From NCBI GenBank assembly GCA_037176905.1, contig JBBBWG010032309.1, forward strand, positions 1 to 34,405: a DNA stretch of 34,405 nt. The letters run 5' to 3'. Of the stretch, positions 20,901 through 33,660 are shown in pieces. Under the pieces are notes generated by a model. The model was given only the letters and a program-made list of their open reading frames with translations, ran no database searches and was not told where the DNA came from. The first letter of the stretch is position 1. Every line of letters starts with the position of its first letter. This DNA comes from Azolla pinnata. Lineage: Eukaryota; Streptophyta; Polypodiopsida; Salviniales; Salviniaceae. A program made the position numbers and the translations under genes.

Positions 20901-21748
20901 CTCTATTAGTTCTTTCAATCAAGATGTAACTGAACAATCTTTTATTCGATTAATGCAAAAGCAAAGAGCTGATTTTCATGCATGTAGTAATGGGAAAGTC
21001 ACGAGGAACCACCACCACTTGCTGGGATTTCTAAAAGAACATCATGAATTCTTCATCATTGAAATACTTTCAAAAGGATAGTTTCTAGCATTTTTTCTAA
21101 AGCCTGTTTATGATCGGCATTTGAGTGTGTTTCTACACAACCAATTTTCCACACCGACTCATACATCATCATGAAAGAACTTTTGAAGTATGTATGTAAC
21201 ATATGTCTGAGTATGCGTGTGCGCTTAGTTCGTGGAGTTTGTATGATACCTGGAGACAATCAAAGCCTAGTTTAGCATGATTCTCCATGTCTAGTAGGAA
21301 TGAAGAACGTGAATTCCTGATAGATATTTTCGCCCTTGATTGATCATGAATGGCTGTGTCAGCTGCGATCATATAATGATTTACCTGCAGAGATGGATGA
21401 CCCAGAAATAGAGAGAGAGTGAGAGAGAGAGAGAGTGAGACACATGCTTTGCATAATCTACCGTCTCGAAACGAATGCTTACATCTCCTTCTTCGGCCGA
21501 TCTTCCCATCCAAATCGCAGTGTCTGTACAAGCACGACATCACTCAGCAAAGGAGCACACGGCGAGAATGGTGGAAACGGTGACGGTAGCTATTGGGCGA
21601 AGGAGTGAGGAGAGAAGGGGAACGGGAGAAAAGCACCTGATGTCGAGCGCAAGGCCTTCCTTTGAGCATGGAAGGAAGAAGCGGCCAGGATGAGAAGGCA
21701 GAAGCAGAAGGCAGAGAGCATCATCTTGGGAGGCATCGGTTGTATCAT
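17996..21748 (-). CDS. Galacturonosyltransferase (GAUT family, GT8), 9 exons
   Basis: Predicted 627-aa Golgi type II glycosyltransferase. GAUT enzymes transfer galacturonic acid from UDP-GalA to homogalacturonan in pectin synthesis. Exons on the minus strand: 21748-21637, 21523-21483, 21384-21250, 20875-20842, 20615-20578, 20505-20180, 19393-19036, 18949-18386, 18271-17996; phases close throughout. A hydrophobic anchor lies near the N-terminus (MMLSAFCFCLLILAASSF). A stem region includes RLIRDQLIMARVY and LGDAAFDSDLPR. The GT8 domain follows: LRAMVQSAEE, FLRQLAANTLPKNLHC, LFHYAIFSNNILATSVVVNS, HVFHIGTDKLNYAAM. The DXD-type LFLDDDVVVQQDL is at about 450-460, with HACGWAYGMNIFDL and the C-terminal HYNGNMKPW at about 589-597. 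Length and order fit the longer-stem GAUT clades; I cannot name the member. The first six exons are short and least certain, especially 20875-20842, whose donor was chosen because it restores phase. Alternative starts lie 4 and 8 codons downstream. Confidence 0.93.
19706..19734. repeat. Perfect 13-bp hairpin with 3-nt loop
   Basis: CACGACTTCCCAC at 19706-19718, loop ACC, then the exact complement GTGGGAAGTCGTG at 19722-19734. It lies inside the NUMT-like segment. Stem-loops like this occur near plant mitochondrial transcript 3' ends; here it is probably a relic. Confidence 0.85.
19918..19996 (-). pseudogene. Decayed mitochondrial-type tRNA-fMet (CAT anticodon)
   Basis: Read on the minus strand it has the D-arm region GGCCAACTCGTC, then a perfect anticodon stem TCAGG/CCTGA with loop CTCATGA (anticodon CAT, bases 19959-19957), then AGACT and GCAGGTTCAAAA. 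From memory these blocks match plant mitochondrial trnfM almost base for base. The 3' half of the T stem (CGCAC against GCAGG) and the acceptor stem (5' TGTGGGG, 3' CTATCCT region) no longer pair well. The gene is therefore probably non-functional. Nuclear intron location supports a transferred copy. Confidence 0.8.
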
Positions 21749-21773
21749 CTTTCCGAGGATGAAGAGGAAGAGA

Positions 21774-21830
<57 letters not shown>

Positions 21831-22311
21831 GAAAGAAGACAGAGCTCGTCAAGAATCAGAGGATCAAAGGATTCGATCTCCCTCCCTGAGCAGCTGTGGA
21901 AGGAAGGAAACAGAGGAGAAACAGAGGTGTCAGGAATCAAGGAACCTCCTCCCTGAGCAGCTGAAGGAAGCAGAGAAGAGCAGGAACAGAGCAAGGAAAT
22001 GAGCAAAGAACAATGAAAAGGAAGAATGAAGAAGAAGAAGAAGAAGAAAGAAGAAGAAAGAAGAATGAAGAATGAAGAAGAAGAATGAAGAAGAAGAAGA
22101 AGAATGAAGAAGAAGAATGAAGAAGAAGAAGAAGAAGCAAAGAAGAAAATTTGAACACTATCTTTTTGGCAAGGAAATGAATATGAGCAAAAGCAATGAA
22201 GAGGAAGAAGAAGAATGAAGAAGAAATCAAGAAGATCTGAACACTTATCTTTGGGCTGTAAATTAGTGTTAGTTTTAGTGGTGGTGGTGTTGCTAGGCTG
22301 AGAAAACCACC
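21749..22311. other. GAUT upstream region with purine microsatellites
   Basis: From the GAUT ATG outward: a (GA)n run of about 48 bp at 21778-21827, then GAGGAAG-rich sequence, then GAA/GAATGAAGAA repeats at 22014-22140 and 22200-22235. On the transcribed strand these are CT/TTC-rich and probably include the 5' UTR. No upstream ORF with family similarity was seen. Confidence 0.75.
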
Positions 22312-22444
22312 CAAACCCTAAACCCTAAACCCTGAACCTTAAAACCGAAACTCTAAACCCTAAACTCTAAACCTTAAAACCTAAAACCTAAACTCTAAAC
22401 CTTAAACCCTAAACCCTAAACCTTAAAACCTAAACCCTAAACCT
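22312..22444 (-). repeat. Degenerate telomeric array (CCCTAAA type)
   Basis: About 18 units related to AAACCCT (variants AAACTCT, AAACCTT, AAAACCT, GAACCTT). Perfect units are interspersed with decayed ones. This is the longest telomere-like block in the window. It looks like an old interstitial telomeric sequence rather than a chromosome end, since genes continue on both sides. Confidence 0.92.
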
Positions 22445-25173
22445 ACCGTGGACGCCTGCGATGTTTTTAAATGAGTAGGTGAGCGCTTCCTCTTTTCGAT
22501 CTTTTGCTTTTTTTTTTTCGTCGCTTTCGCCGCGCAGCAGAAGAGCCCTGTCTTGTCTGATTTGCAAGCAAAAGCATGTCTTCTGTCTGGGTTTTATGGG
22601 GTAGATCCAGCAAAAATTCCTCCTCCCTTCTCGCATACGTTTTTTTTTTTGGAACAACAGTAATGGATGTGGGATTCGCAAATAATACAGGTCTTTATCT
22701 TCGAGGTTCGATATTGTCGTCGCGCACCTGATAAATGCTTCGAAAACGGTGGGAGATGGAGGCTTCTGTTTCTCGTGTTGCCAGCACGCGCAGATACATG
22801 AAAGCTCGAGCAGAAGAAAGCAAAAGCAAAAGCAGAAGCAGAAGCAGACAGGAGGCAGTAAAGAGCAGTTCCGTGCATTGCCATGCGGGGTTTCATCGAT
22901 GAGTAGCGTATGGAGTTAAACTAGTCGGGGCTTCACACCAGCTTGAAGGCATGCCCACGACACAACGTGATTTCGGCTGTCCCTTCTTGTCGACATTGTA
23001 CTCTGGTAGTTGTTCGAATCGGATGCAATGCAATGCAATCCAAAGGGTAAAGTGTTGCCTGTCATGAAGCAGAAAGAGCATGAAGTTTTTGCTTGACTGT
23101 ATCTCTTGGAACACGACCATTATCCAGCGAGCAATAGAGCAGATGCAGCAACAATTCAACGCACAAATTGCTTTCAAACTCTTGCATGCGGCAGCGGATT
23201 GCGTCATCGCGTCAAAATCATCGGGAGATTGGTAGGGGTTTTGATGGCATTGAATCGGGTCACGATTAATCGATCGAATCATTGGGCATAATGATATCAG
23301 GCGTATCATTGGCCCCGATACTCTGCATTATAAAACTCCAGTTTTGATGTCGAAATTCACCAACTCTTGCTCCAAATCGATCGCAACTCTTTTGCGCTAA
23401 GATCGGTAGGAGCAACAACTAGCACCTCCCACAATGGATCATGACATCTGACATGTGCATCAAAAACCATTATTCACCGTCTTCCAACAGTTCTATCTTT
23501 TTTCTTTTTGTCTATTTCTTGTTTAGCATTTTCTAATCCAACAAACACTAGCTCTCATACCTTGGAAATGGCTGAAATTTGGGTTTCTTCCGCTAAGTCC
23601 ACCGAAGAGGCGAATGACCCTAAATTTGTCACAAGTCTTAGTCTTCTCTTAGCTACCAAAAAGTCCATCTCAGAAAAAGGAAACATTAATCTTTCTTGCA
23701 ACTTCCAAACTGCTTCAAAATTGTTTGCACAGACATTTTTTTGATATGACAGAAAGCAATAAAGCAAAAGAAAAAAAGATATAGCAGGTTGAAAAAGGGG
23801 GTGATGATTGTCAGGCCACAAAAGTTTGGATTGGTGATGGAGAAAACCACCAAACTGCTCAGAGTTGATAGATTCATGTGAAAATGGAAGAAATGAGCAA
23901 GCGAAGTTTGGTCCAGACTGAGATCGAATACGATACCAGACTGAGATTGAATACATACCAGACTCTTGCTTCATCTTAAAACCAATGATGTGCTGCAAAA
24001 TCAACCCACATGAATGAATACAATGCTGCAAAATCCCTACTAGGATGGCTTTATTTGATAGACCTTGTGCTTTGATTTTATGGCTTTAGAATTATCGAGC
24101 CTAGCTCACCGAAGCGAGCTTCCAAATACAATCAGACATGCTGAACTGCATCAGCTCTGCTAAGCAGAATTGATAGTATTATCAGGTTTTCTTTACAATC
24201 TGGACTATATGAGATTTTCTAAGAAAAATTGTTAAGACTGTGTGAGATCTTCTAAGCAAAATTTGTAGTCTTATCAATCCTTGCTTACAAATCTGGACTA
24301 TATGAGAACTCTGAAAACTTTTATGACTTTCGACGCTACAGCAAATGCAGTTCGACCTGTTATTTACTTCATTGCATCCTTACATTCCTTCATCAAGAAA
24401 TATCCGACTAAAACTCGCCTCCACACCAAGCAATCCATTCCCTTGCAATATATATGCATATTTCAGAGATCTAGAAATGCTAAGCAATGGTAACCTGGAA
24501 GTTGCTTTTAACATAATAGCAATGACCTTGAATTGGATCATCATAAATTGGTAATCCTTGCTTACTTCCAACTTACTTTTGTGATGATTATGCTTGCTCA
24601 TCCTATGTTGGAGAACATTGGAGTTACCTGATTGAATTCAAAACAAATTCTGATCAACAATCAATTAGTCTAGTTTTGACAACTGATCTATATTCAAAAA
24701 ATCAAAGGTTTATATATACATTCTACAAAATCCTCCACTCTCAAGATGTTTCGCACTTGAGAGGCTATTGCACTTGCAAGTTTTACTTGAGGAACAGCAA
24801 AGACAAAATAAGTAGGGGGAGAGAATAAACAAGAATCAAGAATGATGAAGTAAATGATATATAACCATTTCACTCTCTGAGCCTTCAAGCTCTCCATGAG
24901 ATAATTGAAGAGCCACTAGGGAGGTTTGTAAGCCTTCAAACGAAACTCCATGCAGTAGGTATTCAAGTGTTAATGATGTGTATTCTGATCAGTCCATGTC
25001 AAAATAGTTGAGAATGTTGTCCTTGTACAATACACAAATCACATCATTAGAAACTGAAGGACTGTCCAAACAATGTGCAGTAGCATCATTGAATTCTGGG
25101 ATTTTCTGGTGCTCCATACCAAAGATAACCATTACCTTCAGTGACGACAAGAATTTCTCACATCATATTGAGA
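22445..25173. other. Intergenic region between GAUT and TAF5 genes
   Basis: No confident gene. A hexamer microsatellite (GCAAAA/GCAGAA) lies at 22816-22850. A 158-codon open frame on the minus strand (24031-23555), ending at EETQISAISKV, has no domain I recognise. It might be a transposon remnant; it is not called as a gene. The stretch from 24060 to 25170 is AT-rich and should include the TAF5 3' UTR near its right end. Confidence 0.55.
22816..22850 (+). repeat. GCAAAA/GCAGAA hexamer microsatellite
   Basis: Six hexamer units of the same type as those at 5585-5655 and 33618-33652. No coding gene is associated here. Confidence 0.88.
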
Positions 25174-28100
25174 CTACTCCGAATTAATTCCCTTGGTTAT
25201 AGGGTCAAATGCACCAGCAGCAAAAAGCAAATTTCTTCTTGAAAACTGCATTCACGTTTTCAGCTTATTAATGACAAACCATTGAAAAGAAATATGAACC
25301 CCTTCCACAGAAAACACAAATCCCCATAAGTATGTATATAGAACCTTTTCACAATTAATAATCTAAGTTGATTTTACTCAGCCACATATAGTCATTGATT
25401 TTCTGTCACAGCACAGTGGCAGACGCATTGTAAAAATTCATTTGAAACTCGTACCCGAAGTGTATAGACGGGTGTTGATTTTGTATGAAGAGTCTTTAAC
25501 AATCTTAACTTCCTGCTTGGCTGCCTGCATTTGTTAAGGAGAAGACAGAAAACCATGAATGGCTAACATGGACAATGCTTGGATAACTGTATAGAGAACA
25601 TTCGTAACTATTACTTTTCTTCCAAACGAGGCAGTTTCGAACTTGCATTTACATCCCACAGCCGCACGGTATTGTCTGATGATCCAGAAGCAAGCAAAGA
25701 TCCCTCGCAACTGAAGTAAACATCAGCACGTTATCGCTGAAAGACAGTAAGTGGACAGCATTATTTATGACATCATTTACAGATCATAAGATAACGTACC
25801 TGAAAGCAAGGGTCCAAACACATCCAGTGTGCCCCATCAGAGGAGTTATAGATTGTCCAGATCCTAAATCCCACATCATGATTGCTCCATCCTCATCTCC
25901 TGAAGCCATGTACCGACCATCAGGAGACATGGCCAGGGACGTCACCATACCCCTGTGACCAGTGAAGAGTCTCACACATTCCCCTGTTGCGACATCCCAT
26001 AGTCTAACAGTTTTGTCGCTTGAGCCAGTTGCAATGTAGTTGCAATTGACATGCCATTGCACACACTAGACACAGAAGATGCGAGAATATTTTTAATATA
26101 AAATAAGATGCCTGATCAAAACACCATAGAGAATTTTTTTTAAATACGTCGACCTATTTTGTAAAAATGATCTAATATTACAGTCTTCGTTATCATTGAT
26201 TTGCACTAATTAGCCTTGCAAATACGGTTAGCTGATTAAAGAAATTGCTGACCCATAGAGCTCAAGCAAAGGCAAATGTGTTGTTATGCCTAATTATGTA
26301 TTGAATTATTCCCAGCAGAGGTGAACCATATATACAGACTTGTTGTACAACCCAGAATGTAAGGAAAATCGTTTGAAATATGTCATCATCCTGTTTCTCA
26401 GAGCTATGCCAGCATTGCAGTGAGGAAGACTAGTAGAATAAATCTTGCAAGGCATATCCAGAATATTGCATTCTTTTCTCAGTCGTCTCTTTCACTACAC
26501 AGTCATCACCTGAGTTGATCCACCAAATATCTAAGTGTGTCACTGAATGTACCCAATAGTGAAGTAAATTCATCAAAAACACTTACATCAACATCGGAGA
26601 AATGGCCAGCCATAATTCGAAGAGGCTGAACTCGATCCATACACCAGACTCTTGCAGTGCGATCGTGTGAAGCACTTGCAAAATAATGTCCAACTGGACT
26701 AAACTGGAGGAAGAACAGGGAATATGAAAATGAGAAAGATCAAAAAAAAATTGCACCAACACATGCAAAGAATTGGTAAAAGGATATGTCTCATAACTAA
26801 GCCATACATGTTTATTGATAAATTGAGCTATCCTTTTATAGCACTCACCCGGACCCCGATTAATTAAGTCAAATATAACTAACTAGCTATATATTCTCTC
26901 CTTTAACTTTATCACTTTTCTCTCATATTATTCTTTCTCAGAAAGCACAAATAGTAATAGTAGTAGTACTGTCAAGGAAGAAAGAGAAAACGGGCTGAAA
27001 GAGTAGAATCTTTTGATGATGGGAATATATAAACAGAGAAAGAGAGTAAATGAGGAAAAGAATATTATGGATGGGAGTGAATGAAATAAGTTTGAGGGGT
27101 TGACTTATCAATACCCTAAATGTAACTGCTCGATGTGATTAAGAATAACAAAAAGTTGATTGCCTAATATTTCGACAAGATCTATGTCTTTATGCTATTT
27201 GAAATATCATGCCTAATTGAAAATTTTAGATAGTATACCTACCCATCGATGACGAAATTGACAAGGCATAAAACCTAGCTCATGCCACAATGAAGCATAA
27301 ATGAAATTTGATAAGAGTAAAATCTAGAGAATTTGTTTTTTAGATCGATATTGGATGGAAGTCAATGTTAGCTGGAAGTGAATGGAGCCTAGCTCAACTG
27401 TATTACAAAAGCTATGAACCATCTTTGTATTACTTTGAGCGCAAATCCTCAAATAAAAAAGACAATGTTCACATTTGTGTGGACCATACAGCATTGCACA
27501 TTGCTGCTTGAACTGATACAAAGAAATGAGAAATTGGCAACAACAGAATGAAATCCAAGTACCACTCACTTGAACATCCCATACTGGGTAGTTATGACCT
27601 TTGTAGCAGACCAAGTTTGCAACCATTGGCACGCTCCATAATCGAACTGCAACATTTGATGGGGAGAAGACGTTTTACTCTTAAAAACAACAATATCTGA
27701 TACAACATACAAACTAGAAATGCATTGTCTATGAATATTTGATTCATGGAGTTCCAAAACTAAGAGACACATAGTTGAGGCACATACCGTAACTTATCAC
27801 TATCAGAAATCAATCACAAATGTAGAGCTATAAATTATCACTCTCGATGACGTTTCACTACCTATGACTTGCTAGGATGGTAGCCGAGACTTGATTAGAA
27901 ATTCATTCACTTAAAGAGGCCAGGAATAAAGATTTCAAGCAGCTCCCAGTATGAAATAAATCTATAGTAGAGAACGCATAAGTTACAATCTACGGCCAGT
28001 CAGATTCTCATAGAGCACCAAAACAACAGGTTCCATCAAAATTTGACAGGAAAACAAGGATACTATTTTTCAGAGGCCAGGAAAGGACCATAATTGTTGC

Positions 28101-31100
28101 ACTACTCGTCTTGTGTGTCACTCCCTTACGATTACCCTGCTGATCTGAGATCAAATGTATGCAATCACATGTGAGAAATTTCCTTCTCTTACTTTTCTCA
28201 CCTTCTCCAATATCATCCAGATAATGTATGACATTTTAATTGTCATAAATATACAAAACCGCCACCACACAATTTTCTTGTCCAATCTGTCATGTGTCAC
28301 TCAGTCATTTGTTGCTTTGTACCCCCATGCAATAGTGAACATTACTGTAAAATCAGTTTGGAAAATCAAAGTCTTCCATTACATTGGATACTAGCAAAGT
28401 TATCTAGCCTGTCCCAGACTTGCTCATCATTCCATCTCACACTACATAAGGAGGAGGTATTCTGTAGAGAATCACACTACCTGTACAATCATTTGATGCA
28501 GATAAAATATAATCACCATCTGGGCTGAAATTAGCAGAATAGACGGGTCCAGCATGGCCTTTCAAAAAAGTGTAGGAAGGCTTTCCACTGCCTGCTTCTA
28601 TTTCCTTGATGTCAATATTTGTACCACGCCCAGTCCCTTCATTGACATAATAGAGTAAAAAATAATAGACACCTGATTGGACAACTACACACTGAGGTAG
28701 GATAATAATGATGAAATACCCGTTCCAGAAGGAGATTGCTGCCCTCCCAACTTGGCCATGTCCCAGACCTGAAATCAAGAGTCGAATTACAATTAAAAAG
28801 GCGAAAAAAAGGGGGAAATGATGATTGCACAAATAAATGTGCTAAAAATATCCCAAGGATGTTCAAGAACGTGGAACAAAGGTCAGCTGTATCAATAGAG
28901 ATGACGAGAGATATTATAAAAATTACTCCTATGACTGTCTCCCCTTAGCTAACTTACAGTGCGGTTAGAAATTCCAATGTATTATATCACATCCACTTAT
29001 ATAGCTCTCCTCTTAAACTAGGTACCAAATTTGAAGTTTAGTTCATTTTCAACTCTGGAGGATGCTTCTACTGTATCATTCCTATGAAGCAATGCATTCC
29101 CTCTGATGCTGGTTAAATTTTAAGGGCGGATCCATGAAAAGGTCATTGACATCATTGAATGGAGCATAATATCATGGATAAGATCAAATCGCTAAACATC
29201 CGAAAGGTTCATGACTAGTGCTTGGGTAAGCAAGCATTTGAACTCTTCACCGCTGAAAAAAAGCAAAATAATTTGCTAGTATCATATTATATTATCAAAG
29301 TTGAGTTGTATTACTCGTTTTGTGATTCGTGTACGACGACATGGCCAATTGACAAGAAAAGAAAACATCTATAGAGGACAGAAAATACCTTTAGGGATGA
29401 ATCGGCAAAACCCCCAACAACTGCTGCACCATCAGCAGAAATCGCTGCACAATTTAAACTAGATAAACACAAATAAAATATATCATAAATTTGCATGCAA
29501 GCTTAGAAAAACATGGAGGTTTTCACCGGCTTGTAAATGTTTTGCATGTTTTGCCTTTACCTGCTGTGTGTGTTGATGAAACTGTAGAAACTCACAGATG
29601 GCAAAGCAGCAGTACCCAGGCGTGCACGGTTTTTTAAATCTTCCAAAGCCTGGCGTTCAGTCTCTTCAGAGCTAGTGCACAAACATTTAAACTCATGATT
29701 CTATAACGAGATTATCATGTTTATTACGTCCAACTAACCTTATAATATTAAAACTAGATACTTGCAGGACAATGACAAAATAACATCTATAAATATGAAC
29801 ACCCGATTTGTTTAAAATGAAAAACAACAATGTCAGTGACAACAGTTAAAGGAATTTTTCATAACCGACAGAAGTGAATATACTGTTACATGAACATAGA
29901 TCATGTAAACATCATAAACATGCAATTACAAGACAAGATTTCTTAACGCTTACACTGTTGGCATTGCAAGTTCAGGTTTCACACGTGGAACAGTGTTGAC
30001 AGATGCAGTGTCTGCTTTAGGGCCCTTCCCTGATGCACCTGTCAGCTTTTCTTTTTTCGATTTTTTATTTTTGCCAGCTTCACCCACCTTTTTCTGCAGG
30101 TAGCACAATTCCTTATCTTAGGGCATGCATATTGAATGGCTACATGAAGCAATCTAGGTGGATTCTTACAGTCTTACTTTATTATCTTCTCCTTCCACTT
30201 CCTTCCCTTCGGCTTCTGCTTTTTCTGCCTCCGCTGCCAATTCTTTTTCAGCTTTATCATCCACGGAATCCTCCAGCATCTGCAATACAACTCATAATGT
30301 ACTATATAACCTATTGTGCATCAGTTGTCAATACAAGGGAACGCACAATAAATGAATACTCACCCCCCACTTTATTTCCTTCTGGTTTATTTCATTAATG
30401 CCTTCTTGAGGTTTTCCAAGCAAAGAGAACACATCCTCTTCAGACCAGGATGTGGGAGGACCTTGTGAGACTAAAAATTTTCAAGCCCAAAATTAAATCA
30501 GAATTTCACAACAACATACAAAGAAGATTACCAAAATAAGTATATACCTTCCAGATTGATACGCTCATTGACTATTCCGAGCATCACTGAAGAATCTGTG
30601 TTGCGCAAATACTGAAGGAGCAAATCAAATGAATACTGCAATAAACCAAGAAACAACAAAATTATGCATAGATTCTGCCGAAAATGCTGTGTGACTTAAT
30701 TTTCAACAATTAAGTGCAAAGAAAACTACTGACTTAATATTCGTAACTTATCAGATATATATATGCACATATCATATATCCATTGATCAAATATCTGCAG
30801 AAATCACATACTCACTTCGCACAACCTGATGTTCACTTTGTTCTCCCGCAATGTTCGAGCGAGTTCCATTTCCTATCAAGTAACAAAAGTTATCACAAGG
30901 TTCTTGAGGCTAAACATAAAAAGCCACTAATTCAGTTGTATGGTTCTGTAAAAGAAAATAATATTCTATGCAAGAAAAGGTTGATTTCTACTGCATTAAT
31001 CCATTTACAAATTCTTGAAGTAGCCAAGGTCGTTGCAATTACAATTCTGATGGCAGAACAATTAGTTGGTGCTCGAAACCAAACTATGGTTTAGCTCTAT

Positions 31101-33575
31101 ACATAGCCATTTAAGACACAACCCCCATGAAATTTTACATCTATGATCAAAGATTCTTAATACTTAATCATTCACTGGCACCATGAATGAATACAAAATA
31201 TATGATGGCATTGTCTAAAGGGGCAGCCAGTACATATGTAATCCGTGCTGCTCCATTGGTGATATCGAGGCTAGATAATTTCTCAAAACTATCCACTCTA
31301 TGAAATAATAATAAGGACTTGAATAGTATTAGCGAAAGAGGAAACCATAATTGCATTACTATATTTTACTCTGAACAATTCTCGATGAAACAAAATCAAG
31401 CAATGCAACTGATTCATTCATTGTGAAATATATTATGATAATGACTTACTTCAAGGTGCTCTAGAGAAAGAATTCCTTCCAATCTTTGCAAATCTCGCAG
31501 ATGTAGAGCTTCATGATCCTCTCGAAAGCTTTGGAAAAAGTTTCTAGCTGGTACAAAACTTTATTCGATATGTTAACAAGAAAAACCTCAATGGCTCAGT
31601 CATAGACATGCTCAATGTACAAGGATAAATGTACCTTCTTGGGAAAAGCCCTTCGCTACTAAATCCATATAACAATGAAGAAATACAGGATATAAAATTC
31701 GAAGAAGTTCATTCTGGGTGACAAAGTAATAATAATATTAAGACCACTGTTAAATTTTGTATACGCAATATACTTACAAAAACGCACAGTCAGAACCATG
31801 CCTTATACAAATAAACATGCATGTAAACAAACAAAACTTGTAATCTTTGGAATTAGCTAAGAATTTATAAAGTGTCATCAATGTTTTCCCAAAACACCGT
31901 TTTGTAATTTTGAGAGAAAGAAGAAAGTGAATGCAATGAGCGCATATAACCAAATTTTGTCACTATCCAGAGTACACTTTCAATGATTATCACATTTCAA
32001 GGTAAGCATGAAGGCACGTAGGCATTCATGGGTAGACTCAATTTGCATTAGAACATCAGCATCTGCACCCTGTACTCAATGAAGTGATAAAGTCATTACG
32101 AATTCTGATGTAGTAGGGGACCACCATTTCTTTCTGATTGTATGCATCGCAGCATAGATGTCCACTTCTTTCCAACTTTGGTTGCCTAATCTTGAAATTC
32201 TAGTTCATCTCATGACTTTATAAGCCTCTGATGGGCAGCTTCCACATAAGTTATCAAGAAAAATGCGTTAGACAACCTTCAACGTCAGATTTTTGAGCTA
32301 ACACTGAAAACTGGCATTTTTGAGGTTGAAACCTTCGGTCCCCCCACAGCTGTAAGGCATTTGTTTTCTTTTTCTTCATCTCTAGTTTGCCTAGCCATTT
32401 TACATTTCTAGGTAATTTTGAGATATTGTGAGCCACATTACATCACTGTCATTTTTTCTGTTCAAGTTACAATAAATATATTTTCTTAGCCCAAATTATC
32501 TCCAAACTTCGGAAAGACTAGGGGATTTTTCCTTTGTTTCTAGTTTACTTCACCAGTTCAGAAGCGTCTGATTGGAAGCTTTTTGCATACTTACGTTCAG
32601 TTTGGTTCCACTAATCAAGTTGTACGGATGATGATGAAAAAATAAATCTAGCTGTGTTTGGGAAAAATGTTCATCTACCTTGTTAGTTTGAAATATCAAA
32701 AATGAAATATCTGACAATTTGGACTTAAGTTTCCATGGCGCTCCTATAAATTGGAGGAAATGGTTCACAGTTTTCTAGTACATTTCATGCATGAAAAGAG
32801 GGAACTCGGTAGATAATAAAGAGCCATCCGTGAAACACTGTGAACTAACCTTGTATAAATCAATGGAGGAGTGAACCCAGCTCCTAAGTTTTCCATACGA
32901 ATCCTTAATAACAGGTGGAAAGTTATCTGACCTAAAGACAGAAGAAATGCAGAAATCAGCTTCCTTTCATTCCCACAAAAACATGATAATATGCATAACA
33001 GGATAACATCATATGACTAGTATATGACAAATGAAGACCCAGGACATGATGACACAACAAAGAACTGAGTAAATCAGAGATCGATAGCTCATTTCTTCAC
33101 TTTACATACGCAGACAAGGACAAAAGATAAAAAATTAAAAATTAAAAATAAAAATACGTGCTTGGTTAAATCAAGAAACTTAATTTTTCCAAGCTCTAGT
33201 ATGCATAGCGCAAAAGAATTCCTTTACCTGGGGTTCTTCATTCATTTCATAATTTTCGAATGCAAGTCTAAGAATTAGTTCGCTTCATCGCTTTGTGTAG
33301 GTTCAAAAGGAATAATTGCAAAATTTCAGTTTTCCCTGGTTCATCTTGATAACAAACACGACATACTGATGGCAAAAACATGCAGGTTAAGAAAGAAGTA
33401 AGTAAATGACGAACGGACTTTACTTGGAATAACGTAGAATTTGACTTGCAAGATCTGGATCGGTCTTGGTCTGGGATAATTTGAGCCGTTCTTCTTGAAA
33501 AGCTTGCTCTGCCTGGCGATAACCTTTCTTCTTCAAGTAAGCGAGCACAGCCTTCTCTAAGCGTTCTTCCTCCAT
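25174..33575 (-). CDS. TAF5: TAF5, WD40-repeat subunit of transcription factor TFIID, 19 exons
   Basis: Predicted 662 aa, close to other plant TAF5 proteins as I recall them. TAF5 is a scaffold of TFIID, the nuclear complex that recognises core promoters. Exons on the minus strand: 33575-33424, 32931-32850, 31713-31635, 31547-31450, 30872-30816, 30635-30548, 30470-30364, 30279-30178, 30093-29954, 29671-29561, 29458-29389, 28768-28720, 28636-28481, 27646-27570, 26703-26587, 26065-25800, 25710-25615, 25524-25455, 25245-25174. All phases close. LisH-like helix pair at 5-30 (VLAYLKKKGYRQAEQAFQEE). TAF5 N-terminal domain at about 50-190 (FPPVIKDSYGKLRSWV, NELLRILYPVFLHCY, FFQSFREDHEALHLRDLQ). An acidic then Lys-rich linker (KNKKSKKEK, NLS-like). 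Six clear WD repeats plus a partial seventh at about 340-650, e.g. GHAGPVYSANFSPDGDY, SSDKTVRLWDV and GHTGCVWTLAF. The last exon (FSRRNLLFAAGAF) restores the expected end; reading through its intron gives a different tail with no similarity. The acceptor at 28637 has a weak pyrimidine tract. Confidence 0.96.
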
Positions 33576-33660
33576 GGCTCGCTCGCTCACTCGTTCTCAC
33601 CTCTCTTCCCCCTCCTTGCTTCTGCTTCTGCTTCTGCTTCTGCTGCTTCCTGCGACAGTC
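33576..33660 (-). promoter_or_regulatory. TAF5 5' leader with GCAGAA hexamer repeat
   Basis: The presumed 5' UTR directly upstream of the TAF5 ATG. In transcript direction it carries AGCAGAAGCAGAAGCAGAAG (33618-33652), then GGAGGGGGAAGAGAGG and GAGCGAGCGAGC. This is the third instance of the same hexamer in the window. The transcription start is not determined. Confidence 0.6.

Noticed and set aside
21590..22006. 138-codon minus-strand frame starting at 22006
   Set aside because: Only its part from 21748 to 21637 is taken as GAUT exon 1. The upstream part is a leader that translates the (GA)n tract as a Leu-Ser run, and the end reads into the intron.
22312..22444. Chromosome end (true telomere)
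   Set aside because: The units are degenerate and short, and intact genes continue on both sides.
23555..24031. 158-codon minus-strand open frame
   Set aside because: No recognisable domain, composition unlike the neighbouring genes and no evident splice partners. At most a transposon remnant, but I could not identify one.
25392..25454. Read-through end of TAF5 after the exon 25524-25455
   Set aside because: An in-frame stop at 25392 would give a tail with no family similarity. A GT donor after CTTCGG and the in-phase exon 25245-25174 restore the expected FSRRNLLFAAGA ending.
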